A stretch of 64,000 nt of DNA, from assembly GCA_910584305.1 (NCBI GenBank), contig CAJTZW010000003.1, positions 55,106-119,105 of the forward strand. The letters are read 5' to 3'. Of the stretch, positions 34,715 through 43,685 are shown piece by piece; the first letter of the stretch is position 1; every line of letters starts with the position of its first letter. The DNA comes from an uncultured Bacilli bacterium (GTDB lineage Bacteria > Bacillota_I > Bacilli_A > RF39 > UBA660). A model generated the notes under the pieces. It was given only the letters and a program-made list of their open reading frames with translations. It was not told where the DNA came from and did not search any database. Both the position numbers and the translations under genes were made by a program.

Positions 34715-35407
34715 TTACTTTTTTAATTCAAGTTTTATAATTTTATGTTTATCAATTGGCATACTTATATCCGTCTGTTGTAGTCCATTCGCACCGATTT
34801 TCTCATGTTGAATAGCCTGTTGAATATATTTTCGATATTGTTGTAATTGCTCAATAGTAGCATCCGCAATTAAATTTTCAAATGTTATATCAGTTTTTTC
34901 CCCTTTCGTATCCGTAATTTTATACGTATAATCTACAAGTAATTCAACATCTTTTTTTAAATCTTCCTTAATTAATTCCTTTTGTTTTTCATATTTTGGC
35001 GTCATCTTTTTAATAAGTTGATGAATTCTAATTCCATTATATCTTTGCAACATAATACAATATGTATTGATACAAATGGCAGAAAAATCAACAATTATAG
35101 TTGATAAAGATGCAGTACCATCAACTATTTTCAAAAAATTAGGTAAGCAAACAAACAGTCCAAATATATGGATACCTGCATTTATAAATAATTGTTTCCT
35201 AAATTTTTTTACATCTTCAAGACTATCCACTCTTCCTATATTATAATTACTTGCAGTATTATACAAAAGTTTTTTTCTCTCTGCTTTAGGAAGTGATATA
35301 AAAAAAGGAAATACCAACATATCACGAAATTTAAATGCCATTTTTCTAAAAACTTTTACACCCAATAATTCATAAATCCTCATTTCAATACTTTCATTTT
35401 TTTTCAT
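34715..35407 (-). CDS. Membrane protein of unknown function
   Basis: A protein of about 230 residues that I cannot assign. It starts with a charged region and RIYELLGVKVFRKMAFKFRDMLVFPFFISLPKAERKK, and the two membrane segments lie at about 85-105 and 110-130 (AGIHIFGLFVCLPNFL and IIVDFSAICINTYCIML). A charged cytoplasmic tail of about 100 residues follows. I start at the ATG at 35407 because AAAGGGGA precedes it; a frame up to 35434 would place the start inside palindrome P4. It has its own promoter and terminator, so it is a separate unit in the recombinase element. Confidence 0.6.
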   Translation of the reverse strand: MKKNESIEMRIYELLGVKVFRKMAFKFRDMLVFPFFISLPKAERKKLLYNTASNYNIGRVDSLEDVKKFRKQLFINAGIHIFGLFVCLPNFLKIVDGTASLSTIIVDFSAICINTYCIMLQRYNGIRIHQLIKKMTPKYEKQKELIKEDLKKDVELLVDYTYKITDTKGEKTDITFENLIADATIEQLQQYRKYIQQAIQHEKIGANGLQQTDISMPIDKHKIIKLELKK

Positions 35408-35426
35408 TAAAATAATCCCCTTTACC

Positions 35427-35453
35427 TTTCTCAAAGTCTTTTACTTTGAGAAA
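35427..35453. repeat. Palindrome P4
   Basis: TTTCTCAAAGT, loop CTTTT, ACTTTGAGAAA: perfect 11-base arms, about 20 bases before the start codon. Confidence 0.85.
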
Positions 35454-35487
35454 AATAGAATGCAATTCATCAGTATTGACAGATTTA

Positions 35488-35516
35488 ATTATCTTGACTA
35501 TGACTTATTTTGACAA
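35488..35516 (-). promoter_or_regulatory. Promoter between palindromes P5 and P4
   Basis: On the minus strand TTGTCA, 17 bases, GATAAT. It lies between the two palindromes, as does the weaker one upstream of the other membrane gene. Confidence 0.6.
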
Positions 35517-35568
35517 AATCCAACTTATATGTTAAAATACAATCCAATTTCATCAAAGAAAACACATT

Positions 35569-35597
35569 AAATCTCAAAGTAAAAGACTTTGAGATTT
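35569..35597. repeat. Palindrome P5
   Basis: AAATCTCAAAGT, loop AAAAG, ACTTTGAGATTT: perfect 12-base arms. It may mark the right border region of the element; the next about 110 bases up to the DacF-like gene terminator hold nothing recognisable. Confidence 0.85.
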
Positions 35598-35707
35598 CTT
35601 TTTATAAAATAAATTAATAATAACATAAAAAAGAGAACCTACATTTTGATGAGATGCTACCTCCAAATTTAACATATTCTACATTTGTTTAACCTGGTTA
35701 CACAAAA

Positions 35708-35731
35708 AAGAATGATTGTCATCATTCCTTT
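35708..35731 (-). terminator. Terminator of the DacF-like gene
   Basis: AAGAATGAT / ATCATTCCTT around TGTC, with T-run on the minus strand. Confidence 0.75.
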
Positions 35732-35745
35732 AAGATATAAAAATC

Positions 35746-36915
35746 CTATATTGAAATATTACCACTAACAATATCTTTTAAATAACGCACATAAAGTTCA
35801 AATAAATTGGCTTTTTTTACATCCTCTGCTACAGTAACCTCTATCTTTTGGATTTCTTTTCCATCATTTAATATAGTAAGTTTACCAACAACATCTCCTA
35901 CTTTAACAGGTGCTTTGACTTCATCTACATCTAATTTGTATGTAATTTCTCCTAATTTTGTTGTCTTCTTATTCAGTAATGTTACCGAATTCATTGGGAC
36001 CAAGGAGATTTGTTCCTTCTTTGCCTTTTCTACTGCCATTTTGGCAATCACATCATCTTTATTTAAAATTGTATCTATTTTATATTGTGCATACCCATAA
36101 TCTAACATAGCACTTACTTCTGCATTTCGGGTTGTACTAGATTCTTCTCCCATAGCAACTGCAATTAAACGCATATTATTTTTGTTTGCAGTGGCCGTTA
36201 AACAATACCCTGCTGTTGATGTATATCCAGTTTTAAGCCCATCCACTCCTGGGTAAAATCGCACAAGCTTATTTGTATTTACAAGCCACAGTTCTTTGTC
36301 AGTTCCTTTACGTAAATAGTCCTCGTAAATCTGTGTAAACTCTAATACTTTCTCATGCTTAACAAGTTCTTTTGCAATCAAGGACATATCATATGCACTC
36401 GAATAATGATTCGCATCATCTAGTCCATGAGGATTTTTAAAATTCGTATCAGTAATTCCAAGTTCTTTCGCTCTTTTATTCATCATTGCCACAAACTCAT
36501 CTGTACTACCAGCCACTGCTTCTGCAAGGGCAACGACAGCATCATTTCCACTCATAACTGCAACACCTTTAAATAAATCACTTACTTTCATCTGTTCTCC
36601 TGTTTCAAGAAGGATTTGGCTACCACCCATAGAAGAAGCATTCTCTGACACTGTAATCACATCATCCCAACCAATAATACCATTCTCAATACTTTCTACA
36701 ATCAATAACATACTCATCATCTTAGTCATAGAAGCAGGAGGTAACTTTTCATGGCTATTTTTCTCATAAATAACAGTTCCTGTACTTGCCTCAATCAAAA
36801 TCGCACTTTTTGCTCCGGGTGCTAAATCTGTTGATGCTCCTGTCTCTTCTGCATTCACATAAAAAGGAAACATCACAGTCCAAAAACATAATAAAAATCC
36901 TACTAATCTTTTCAT
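35746..36915 (-). CDS. D-alanyl-D-alanine carboxypeptidase (DacF/PBP5-like)
   Basis: A penicillin-binding protein that removes the terminal D-Ala from wall pentapeptides. The 389 residues start with a signal peptide (MKRLVGFLLCFWTVMFPFYVNA). The serine enzyme motifs follow: SxxK in PPASMTKMM, SGN in AVMSGNDAVV and KTG in DGLKTGYTSTAG. A beta-rich C-terminal domain (PBP5_C) follows, and the end may be a membrane-binding helix. DacF acts in the forespore in Bacillus; here a general or sporulation role cannot be separated. It has its own terminator and lies next to further wall peptidases. Confidence 0.93.
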   Translation of the reverse strand: MKRLVGFLLCFWTVMFPFYVNAEETGASTDLAPGAKSAILIEASTGTVIYEKNSHEKLPPASMTKMMSMLLIVESIENGIIGWDDVITVSENASSMGGSQILLETGEQMKVSDLFKGVAVMSGNDAVVALAEAVAGSTDEFVAMMNKRAKELGITDTNFKNPHGLDDANHYSSAYDMSLIAKELVKHEKVLEFTQIYEDYLRKGTDKELWLVNTNKLVRFYPGVDGLKTGYTSTAGYCLTATANKNNMRLIAVAMGEESSTTRNAEVSAMLDYGYAQYKIDTILNKDDVIAKMAVEKAKKEQISLVPMNSVTLLNKKTTKLGEITYKLDVDEVKAPVKVGDVVGKLTILNDGKEIQKIEVTVAEDVKKANLFELYVRYLKDIVSGNISI

Positions 36916-36938
36916 AACTCACCTCTAGTAATATGTAT

Positions 36939-36972
36939 GAAAAAAAAATAGAATTATGTCATCTATTCTTTT
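36939..36972 (-). terminator. Terminator after the 139-codon gene
   Basis: On the minus strand AAAAAGAATAGA / TCTATTTTTTTT-type stem around ATGACATAAT, followed by T. Confidence 0.65.
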
Positions 36973-36985
36973 TCAAAAAACAAAT

Positions 36986-37405
36986 CTATTTAACCAATAC
37001 GTGTTCCTTTTCAGTAACAGTTCCAAAATTATTGAAAACTGCTTCCTTATCATTAATTTCTGTAGCCATAGCAATAACGGGTTCATCGTTTACATAAATT
37101 ATTTTATTATTATCAAATACACCTATCTTAACACTTTCAATCGTATAACCTTGAGGAGCTTCTAGATTACAATACTTATCATTCCTAGAAATAGAAATTC
37201 TATGCTCACCTACATCAAACAAATGACAGATATTTCCATCATCATCTATAAATGTATCATCATTAGAGATACTATCTACAACAATTTGCTCTTGATTCTC
37301 ATAGCAATAATAGGCCACTGACCCGCCTGTTGCAACTACTAATATAATTCCACTTACAATATAGGGTACAACATCCTTTGAAATCTTAAAGTTTTTGATT
37401 TTCAT
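36986..37405 (-). CDS. Membrane-anchored protein of unknown function
   Basis: A 139-residue protein with a short basic start, one membrane segment (VVPYIVSGIILVVATGGSVAY, about 12-32) and an outer domain of about 100 residues with two Cys residues. I do not recognise the domain. It contains VGEHRISISRNDKYCNLEAPQGYTIES, which may be a small beta domain. It has its own terminator, between the DacF-like gene and a UPF0316 gene. A surface role is likely from topology only. Confidence 0.55.
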   Translation of the reverse strand: MKIKNFKISKDVVPYIVSGIILVVATGGSVAYYCYENQEQIVVDSISNDDTFIDDDGNICHLFDVGEHRISISRNDKYCNLEAPQGYTIESVKIGVFDNNKIIYVNDEPVIAMATEINDKEAVFNNFGTVTEKEHVLVK

Positions 37406-37463
37406 TTAAAACCACCCTCCTTGCAAGTTATACTAACACATTTGTAAAGAAATTACAATCATA

Positions 37464-37982
37464 CTATTTAAAATACCCATTTTGTACATACTTTGTTTCA
37501 TTCACAACAATAAAAGCTTTTTCATCCAATTTCTTAATTAAATTCTTTAAGCTCGTAATTCGTTTCTTATCAATTTCAATAAATAGCATATACTTATCCT
37601 TATGGTCTTCTTTTCCTCTTACGTCTACGACAGATACTCCATATCCTTCCTCACGAATTGATGCAACAATTTCACTATCTTGCCGACTTGTTACTACTTG
37701 AACTCCTAAATTACCACTAATAAATTTATCTGATAACACACCGCCAATATAAGTACCAGTCGCAAATCCAAGTGAATAAGAGATTGCAATCCATAAACTA
37801 GTTTCAGTTGTATTTAATGCTTCTTTCACAATAATAAACCATACAAATACTTCAATAAATCCAACCATACTGGCAAGAAGATTTTTTCCTTTTACAGTAA
37901 TAATGGTTCGAATTGTCCCCAAAGAAACATCCAAAATACGAACCATAAATATCTTTATACAAAGAAACAATAACGCCATCAT
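37464..37982 (-). CDS. UPF0316 / DUF2179 membrane protein
   Basis: A 172-residue protein with three membrane segments followed by a soluble DUF2179 domain (LGVQVVTSRQDSEIVASIREEGYGVSVVDVRGK), as in Bacillus YebE of UPF0316. The same soluble domain ends the two YitT-like proteins at 61-62.8 kb. The function of the family is not settled. AGGTGA lies just before the two adjacent ATG codons (37982 and 37979), either of which may be used. It is divergent from the VanY-like genes. Confidence 0.85.
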   Translation of the reverse strand: MMALLFLCIKIFMVRILDVSLGTIRTIITVKGKNLLASMVGFIEVFVWFIIVKEALNTTETSLWIAISYSLGFATGTYIGGVLSDKFISGNLGVQVVTSRQDSEIVASIREEGYGVSVVDVRGKEDHKDKYMLFIEIDKKRITSLKNLIKKLDEKAFIVVNETKYVQNGYFK

Positions 37983-38018
37983 GTCACCTACCATTCTACA
38001 CTTATTTTTTCCTATCTA

Positions 38019-38046
38019 TTGTATTTTATACAGATTTTGTTATAAT
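38019..38046 (+). promoter_or_regulatory. Promoter of the VanY-like gene cluster
   Basis: TTGTAT, 16 bases, TATAAT, followed after seven bases by AAGGAG. Confidence 0.65.
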
Positions 38047-38067
38047 TTAAATAAGGAGAATATGGAA

Positions 38068-39003
38068 ATGAAAAGAAAAATTAAAAAATTACCCATAATA
38101 ATTCTAGTGGTAATACTACTAACTATTATTATATCAATTGTTACTGTAAAACACATTCAAAAAATCAATAGTACTTCCTATAAACTAGGTCAACTTGGAT
38201 ATAATGAAAATGATATTACTATCATTGAAGGTCTAGAAGAAAAGCAAATTGAAGAAATTCTAAATAAAGAATACAATGCAGTCATTCCAAATCTAATGAA
38301 AGAAAAATATTTTTTATTTAAAAATTTAGATGAATACATAACTTATTTTCAAAAAAATAATAGTACTTCGTTAGAGCGTATTATTGCTATTGTAAATGTA
38401 AAATCAAACTATGATAGATATGACGAAAAAATAGTAATTGCCACCGATATTAATAAAGGAAATCTATTACTTGTCAACAAATATAACTATCTACAAGCTG
38501 ACTACATCCCAGAAGATATTGTTAACATTCCATTAACGTATGCATTTGATGACAATCAAACAACCAAAGAAGTTTTAAGTGCATTTAAAAATATGTGGAC
38601 TGCTGCTAAAAAGGAGGATTTAACACTTATCGTTAATTCCTCTTATCGAGATTATGAATCACAAGAACAAGTTTGGAATAGTTATGAAAAACAAAGAGGA
38701 GAAGATTATGCAGATAGTATTGCTGCCAGGGCAGGATATTCTGAGCACCAAACAGGCCTCGCTTTAGACATCACTACCTATGGAGCCAATAAAGATACAT
38801 TTGAAGAAACCGATGAATTCAAATGGTTAGACAAAAATGCACATAAATATGGATTTATTTTAAGATATCCAAAAGGAAAAGAAGATATTACAGGATATGC
38901 ATATGAATCATGGCATTTTAGATATGTTGGAAAAGAAATTGCCACAAAAATAAAAAAGGAAAACATTACATTTGATGAATATTATGCATACTATGAACAA
39001 TAA
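38068..39003 (+). CDS. VanY-like D,D-/L,D-carboxypeptidase (M15B), copy 1
   Basis: A zinc peptidase of the wall, 311 residues, with an N-terminal membrane anchor, a stalk domain (LGQLGYNENDITIIEGL...) and the M15B domain. The metal motif is SEHQTGLALDI, with the His and Asp ligands. The third ligand and the base lie in ESWHFRYVG, and NSSYRDYESQ is the substrate-binding Arg region. I start at the ATG at 38068, nine bases after AAGGAG; 38062 is a second choice. It is the first of three tandem paralogues and is outward-facing by topology. It would trim the stem peptide of peptidoglycan. Confidence 0.9.
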   Translation: MKRKIKKLPIIILVVILLTIIISIVTVKHIQKINSTSYKLGQLGYNENDITIIEGLEEKQIEEILNKEYNAVIPNLMKEKYFLFKNLDEYITYFQKNNSTSLERIIAIVNVKSNYDRYDEKIVIATDINKGNLLLVNKYNYLQADYIPEDIVNIPLTYAFDDNQTTKEVLSAFKNMWTAAKKEDLTLIVNSSYRDYESQEQVWNSYEKQRGEDYADSIAARAGYSEHQTGLALDITTYGANKDTFEETDEFKWLDKNAHKYGFILRYPKGKEDITGYAYESWHFRYVGKEIATKIKKENITFDEYYAYYEQ

Positions 39004-39023
39004 GACACTGTCATGGAGGAATT

Positions 39024-40118
39024 ATGAAAAAGACAAAGTATAAAACAAATCGAATCCTCATATTGGTAGCATTCCTACTCTTTCTCATCATAGGAATTTA
39101 TCCGATGCTACACCCATCTAAAGGAGATAATGATACACTGTCCAATATAGGATATTCAAAAGAAGAAATTCAAGCAATCAACTCCTTGCATAAGGATAAT
39201 ATAGCTTATATAGAGAATAATGAATATATATCAAATTTAATAGACATTATAAAAAACTCTGCGTTTAAAGAAAAAAATCTTAAGAAATACATTGAATTAA
39301 ATTCCCTTACCAATTTAGAACTAGATAATGTAATCTATATTGTGAATATGAATTATGAAATCAAAGACACATACACCAATGAAATTGTAGCCATTATGAA
39401 AGAAGAATACTTTATAGAAGAAAACATAGATCGCTACATCAATTATATGAATTCTATACAATCAGAATATGAAAATACCACAGACCTTGCAAAAGCAGTC
39501 GTTACAAATGTAAATAGTGGTATCGATGTAGAATTTTATGAGAGTGTAGAAGACACTGATATCTCTAAAGGCACTCTCATGTTAGTTAATAAATATCATA
39601 AATTAAGTCCAGACTATGTTCCATCCAATTTAGTTACCGTAGAAGCCAAATATGGAAGAACACTACAAATGGATAAAACAGCATATGAAGCATTCAAACG
39701 TATGTGGCAGGATGCCACTAAAGAAGGATTGAGCATTAACGTTAGATCTCCATACAGAAGTTATGCTACACAAAAGTCACTCTACGAAAGATATGCAAGT
39801 GTAGATGGATACGATGAAGCTGATACTTACTCAGCTAGAGCAGGATACTCTGAACATCAAACAGGCCTCGCTGTCGATGTAGTAGCCAGAGATGATGACC
39901 TAGGAAACTTTGAAAACACCAAAGAATTTGAATGGATGAAAGAAAATGCTCATAAATATGGATTTATACTACGCTACCCAAAAGGAAAAGAATACTTAAC
40001 TGGATACATGTATGAGTCATGGCACTATCGTTATGTAGGAGTTGATGTAGCAACTGATATATATAACAAAGGAATTACCTTTGAAGAATATTATGCATAT
40101 TATATAGAACAGAAATAG
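39024..40118 (+). CDS. VanY-like carboxypeptidase (M15B), copy 2
   Basis: A 364-residue paralogue of the preceding gene, 20 bases after it, with GGAGG before the ATG. It has a membrane anchor, then an N-terminal region with the repeat-like start NIGYSKEEIQAINSLH (also in copy 1 as LGYNENDITIIEGL), longer than in copy 1. The catalytic domain has SPYRSYATQ, the metal motif SEHQTGLAVDV and ESWHYRYVG. Full catalytic residues suggest activity. A weak hairpin with a T-run follows at about 40115-40137. Confidence 0.9.
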   Translation: MKKTKYKTNRILILVAFLLFLIIGIYPMLHPSKGDNDTLSNIGYSKEEIQAINSLHKDNIAYIENNEYISNLIDIIKNSAFKEKNLKKYIELNSLTNLELDNVIYIVNMNYEIKDTYTNEIVAIMKEEYFIEENIDRYINYMNSIQSEYENTTDLAKAVVTNVNSGIDVEFYESVEDTDISKGTLMLVNKYHKLSPDYVPSNLVTVEAKYGRTLQMDKTAYEAFKRMWQDATKEGLSINVRSPYRSYATQKSLYERYASVDGYDEADTYSARAGYSEHQTGLAVDVVARDDDLGNFENTKEFEWMKENAHKYGFILRYPKGKEYLTGYMYESWHYRYVGVDVATDIYNKGITFEEYYAYYIEQK

Positions 40119-40160
40119 AAAACTATTTCTGTTTTTGAATATACTATATTGGTGATATAT

Positions 40161-40835
40161 ATGGATATAAAAATTTATAAATATATATTTTATATCATTA
40201 TATTTAGTAGTATCATTTTCATTCTAATAAAAAGTACAAATCTATTTAATAATAAATTCTATAAAAATATCAAGAAAATTAAAAATCCAGAAGATATTTT
40301 AGTAATGGTGAATAAAAATAACAAATTAGATAAAAACTATATCCCTCCAGATTTAGAAAAACTATCTTTAAAATATGCAACTGAAGAAAAATATATGAGA
40401 AAAGAAGCAAAAGTTGCTTTTGAAAAACTAAGTGAAGAAGCAAGAATCAGAAGCTTTGTAATCATTGCTACATCCACCTATCGAAGTTATGAATACCAAG
40501 AGAAATTATACAACTACTATATCAGTACCAAAGGACTCCAATATGCAGATTTATGTTCAGCCCGTCCTGGGCACTCCGAACACCAAACAGGCCTTGCTGT
40601 TGACGTCATGGGCTCAAACTATGACTATGATTTATTTGATCAAAGTAAAGAATTTAAATGGATGAAAGAAAATGCACATAAATATGGTTTTATAATGCGT
40701 TACCCAATAGGGAAAGAAATGATTACAGGATTTAAATATGAACCTTGGCACTACCGCTACGTAGGAGTTGAAGTAGCTACATATATCTACCAAAATGATT
40801 TAACACTAGAAGAATATTATAAAACTTTAAAATAA
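40161..40835 (+). CDS. VanY-like carboxypeptidase (M15B), copy 3, short form
   Basis: The third tandem copy, 224 residues from the ATG at 40161 (TTGGTGAT before it). The membrane anchor remains, but the stalk domain of copies 1 and 2 is lost. After about 30 residues it enters DILVMVNKNNKLDKNYIPPDL and the peptidase domain: STYRSYEYQ, SEHQTGLAVDVMGSN, EPWHYRYVG. All expected ligands are kept. The last 19 bases overlap the end of the convergent gene on the other strand. Confidence 0.9.
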   Translation: MDIKIYKYIFYIIIFSSIIFILIKSTNLFNNKFYKNIKKIKNPEDILVMVNKNNKLDKNYIPPDLEKLSLKYATEEKYMRKEAKVAFEKLSEEARIRSFVIIATSTYRSYEYQEKLYNYYISTKGLQYADLCSARPGHSEHQTGLAVDVMGSNYDYDLFDQSKEFKWMKENAHKYGFIMRYPIGKEMITGFKYEPWHYRYVGVEVATYIYQNDLTLEEYYKTLK

Positions 40836-41314
40836 GCGGTTAAACCTACATCAAATATAAATAAGACAACCAAAATCCAAGTTATAAAACTTGGTATTTT
40901 TTTCTCTACATAATCAATAATAGGCTTTAAAAAATGAATCAATATAAGGGAGGCCATTCCCCAAACCAAAGCCATCTCAATAGAAATATAATGCCCAATA
41001 TGTAAAGGTAGATTATCATAACTCCAAAATACTGTATCAAAAAAATATTCAATCAAATTTCCAGCTACATACTCTAGTAAAGTTAAAAAGACAGCTCCTG
41101 TTAAAAAAATAAGCAAATTCTCTATCCATTTAGGAAAAGTTCGTAATGTAACCAAATGGTCATATACAAATAAAATAAAAACACATCCAACCCCATAAAT
41201 AGGAGTCCAATATCCATAAAGTATTCCACTCTCACCACTACCAAGTGCATAAAAAACAGTTTCAATAATATGACCTAAAATTGAATATATAAAGAAATTA
41301 TTTATATAGTACAT
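40817..41314 (-). CDS. Putative ABC transporter permease-like membrane protein (PF06541 type)
   Basis: A 165-residue protein with four to five membrane segments. The start IYSILGHIIETVFYAL and the loop YGYWTPIYGVGCVFIL match the CmpB-like family often annotated as putative ABC transporter permease, although no ATPase gene is present and the true role is unknown. FLTLLEYVAGNLIEYFF in the middle is also typical. It converges on the third VanY-like gene with overlapping ends, and there is no obvious terminator between them. Confidence 0.75.
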   Translation of the reverse strand: MYYINNFFIYSILGHIIETVFYALGSGESGILYGYWTPIYGVGCVFILFVYDHLVTLRTFPKWIENLLIFLTGAVFLTLLEYVAGNLIEYFFDTVFWSYDNLPLHIGHYISIEMALVWGMASLILIHFLKPIIDYVEKKIPSFITWILVVLFIFDVGLTAYFKVL

Positions 41315-41544
41315 AAAATCACCATTAGTAGTATTCCAATAAATACTAAAGAATATACAACAAATGCTTTCACGAAGAGTTATTTTTACATGTTAACCCT
41401 TACTTTTTAGATTTCATAAATTATAATTTTTATTCAAACAAAGTTCATCTTTGCTTGTTAATTATATTAATTAATCAAAATAGTGACATTTCTAAAAAAT
41501 CTTAACAGTTTCCTATTTAAATATAAACCCATTTAAATAATAAA

Positions 41545-41560
41545 AGAAGATTACTCTTCT
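41545..41560 (-). terminator. Short terminator overlapping the end of rpoE
   Basis: AGAAGA / TCTTCT around a four-base loop, with a T-rich run on the minus strand. Confidence 0.55.
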
Positions 41561-41982
41561 TCTAAATCCTCTTCATCTACAATTTCCAAATCATCTAAAT
41601 CATCTTCATCATCTAAAGATTCATCATCAACAACCTCATCAATAGTATCTTCTAAGGTCTCTTCTTCTGACTCTACTTCTTCTTCCACTTCGTCAGTTTC
41701 CTCTTCAATATCGTCATCTATAACAATCTCTACAGAATGGTTATCACGAACATCCCATTCATTATTATCAAGTAATACAAAACGTTTATCAATCGTAAGA
41801 GATGTATAATAATCTCCTATCTTTGCAGTATACTCAGAATCACTATATCCAAGTAAATCACAAATCTCACGGAAAATAGATGGTGTGTTCATAGATTTCC
41901 CATTTTCCTTTAATAAAGCATACGTTAAGTCTGTATAAGACATTAATTCAATTTCCTCTATTGGCATATCTTTCAATTTCAT
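41551..41982 (-). CDS. rpoE: DNA-directed RNA polymerase delta subunit
   Basis: The delta subunit of Bacilli RNA polymerase, which speeds enzyme recycling and lowers open-complex stability. The 143 residues consist of an N-terminal HARE-HTH domain of about 85 residues (IELMSYTDLTYALLKENGKSM...LGYSDSEYTAKIGDYYTSL...FVLLDNNEWDVR) and an extremely acidic, disordered tail. It closes the ywiB-like/argS/rpoE operon, an arrangement similar to that in Bacillus. Confidence 0.93.
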   Translation of the reverse strand: MKLKDMPIEEIELMSYTDLTYALLKENGKSMNTPSIFREICDLLGYSDSEYTAKIGDYYTSLTIDKRFVLLDNNEWDVRDNHSVEIVIDDDIEEETDEVEEEVESEEETLEDTIDEVVDDESLDDEDDLDDLEIVDEEDLEEE

Positions 41983-41993
41983 AAATAATCCTC

Positions 41994-43685
41994 CTACATA
42001 AATGATGGTATATCAATTACAATTAAATGTAACATCTCTTCAAGTACTTTATTTGTTAAACCTAAAACAAATAACCAATCGTTTTTCTGATTCAAATCCT
42101 CTAAACCATTAATATGGTTCATTTGATAAAAATTATTCGCTAGAATAGCAAGATTATATATATATTCAACAATATAACTTGGCATTCTAGAGGTAAATGC
42201 ATTTTTAAGTGATAAATCTAGTTCTAACAACTTGATACGAAGCTTCCTATCTGATTCATTATATACATTATTACTTAAAGTGTGATTCCATTCCTCATTT
42301 TTTATAACTTTATCAATACGTAAATATGTATACAACATATAAGGGCCGGTTTTCCCAACAACATTAGAAAACTTCTCAATATCAAAAATATAATCCCGAT
42401 CTCGATTGTTTTGTAAATCCGCAAACTTTAAAATAGAATTTACTATTTTATCAGCATCCTCTTCACCCATAGTTTCATTGCCATCTTTACTATTTCTGAA
42501 AATATCTTTAATTTGTGTAAATAAACTATCTAGTTTAGGAGCATCTCCCTTTCTTGTTTTGAAAGGTTTACCATCAGTACCATTTACAGTCCCATATCCT
42601 AAAAATTCTAAAGAAGCATCTGTAATACCTGCTTTTTTACAAGTACGGAAAACCTGTTCAAAATGTAACTTCTGACGATTATCAACTACATATAAGATAT
42701 AATCTGGGTGATATTTTGTTTCTCGTTCATAGATAGTAGCAACATCTGTAGTCGCATATAAATAAGAACCATTGCTTTTCTTAAAAATAAGAGGTGGCAA
42801 TTCCTTTGAATCACTTTCTTCACTCACCTCTACAATCTTAGCACCCTCACTATCTTTTAGTAACCCTTTTTCTATAAGAAGTTGTTCGGTCTTTGAAATA
42901 TAAGAATAAGCATCACTTTCCCCTTGCCATAAATCAAAATGGACATCTAAATAATTGTATAAACGTTTTATATCTAATACAGAAATCTCTAGAATCTCTT
43001 TCCATAATTTTTGGTACAAAGAATTTCCTTCCTGAAGCTCCTTCGTAATTCTAGCACACTCTTCTTTAACATTTTCATCCTCTTTACATAGAGCACTCAT
43101 ACGAGGATAGACTTCTTCCAAATATTCAAGTGTAATATTCTCTTCTCTGTGATCCTTTAAAATGCCATAAATAACTTGTCCAATTTGAAGGCCAAAGTCC
43201 CCCAAATGAACATCACATATCGTTTTATGCCCCATATAAGAGATAATTCTCTTAATAGACTCCCCTACAATTGCAGTACGCATATGTCCTACATGAAGAG
43301 GCTTTGCAACATTAGCTCCACCATAATCCAAAAAATATATTTCAGGCTCTTCTGGCATAGTTATATTAAATTTAGGATTTTCGTACATTTGTTGTAACAT
43401 AGAATTCAAAAGTGTATTACTAATTTTTAAATTCACAAATCCTGGAGCTACAACCTGAGCCACATCAAAATATTCATGAAATTTAGAATCAGAAGTTATG
43501 TATGATACAATTTGTTCACCGATATGCATAGGTGAAGCATGAAAAATCTTAGCAAATCGAAAACAATCATCAATTTGATAATCGCATAGTTCCTTACGAT
43601 TAGAAACAATTACATGAATTTCTTCTGTAAATTGATTCTTCTGTAATACTTGATTTATATAAGATTCTAATATCTCTAATATCAT
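41994..43685 (-). CDS. argS: Arginine-tRNA ligase
   Basis: A class I synthetase of 563 residues. It has the N-terminal additional domain that recognises the tRNA D-loop, the HIGH-type motif in AKPLHVGHMRTAIVG, the KMSKS-equivalent FKTRKGDAPKL, and a C-terminal anticodon-binding helical domain ending in ...IDIPSFM. The start overlaps the stop of the DUF1934 gene as ATGA, so translation is coupled. A tRNA-Arg charging role is certain from the family. Confidence 0.96.
   Translation of the reverse strand: MILEILESYINQVLQKNQFTEEIHVIVSNRKELCDYQIDDCFRFAKIFHASPMHIGEQIVSYITSDSKFHEYFDVAQVVAPGFVNLKISNTLLNSMLQQMYENPKFNITMPEEPEIYFLDYGGANVAKPLHVGHMRTAIVGESIKRIISYMGHKTICDVHLGDFGLQIGQVIYGILKDHREENITLEYLEEVYPRMSALCKEDENVKEECARITKELQEGNSLYQKLWKEILEISVLDIKRLYNYLDVHFDLWQGESDAYSYISKTEQLLIEKGLLKDSEGAKIVEVSEESDSKELPPLIFKKSNGSYLYATTDVATIYERETKYHPDYILYVVDNRQKLHFEQVFRTCKKAGITDASLEFLGYGTVNGTDGKPFKTRKGDAPKLDSLFTQIKDIFRNSKDGNETMGEEDADKIVNSILKFADLQNNRDRDYIFDIEKFSNVVGKTGPYMLYTYLRIDKVIKNEEWNHTLSNNVYNESDRKLRIKLLELDLSLKNAFTSRMPSYIVEYIYNLAILANNFYQMNHINGLEDLNQKNDWLFVLGLTNKVLEEMLHLIVIDIPSFM

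Larger units (their letters stand above)
31178..35600 (-). mobile_element. Probable integrated element with tyrosine recombinase
   Basis: This is a block of four minus-strand genes between ldh and the DacF-like gene: a recombinase, an amidoligase and two membrane proteins of unknown function. Two of the leaders carry paired palindromes not seen elsewhere in the window. No replication or transfer genes are present. I could not find flanking attachment repeats by eye, so the borders are approximate. Confidence 0.5.

Noticed and set aside
33136..35745. Attachment-site direct repeats of the recombinase element
   Set aside because: I could not find a convincing pair of repeats around the block; the palindromes repeat inside it but do not mark clear borders.
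41551..41710. Low-complexity GAT/GAA-rich repeat
   Set aside because: It is the acidic tail of the RNA polymerase delta subunit and normal for that protein.
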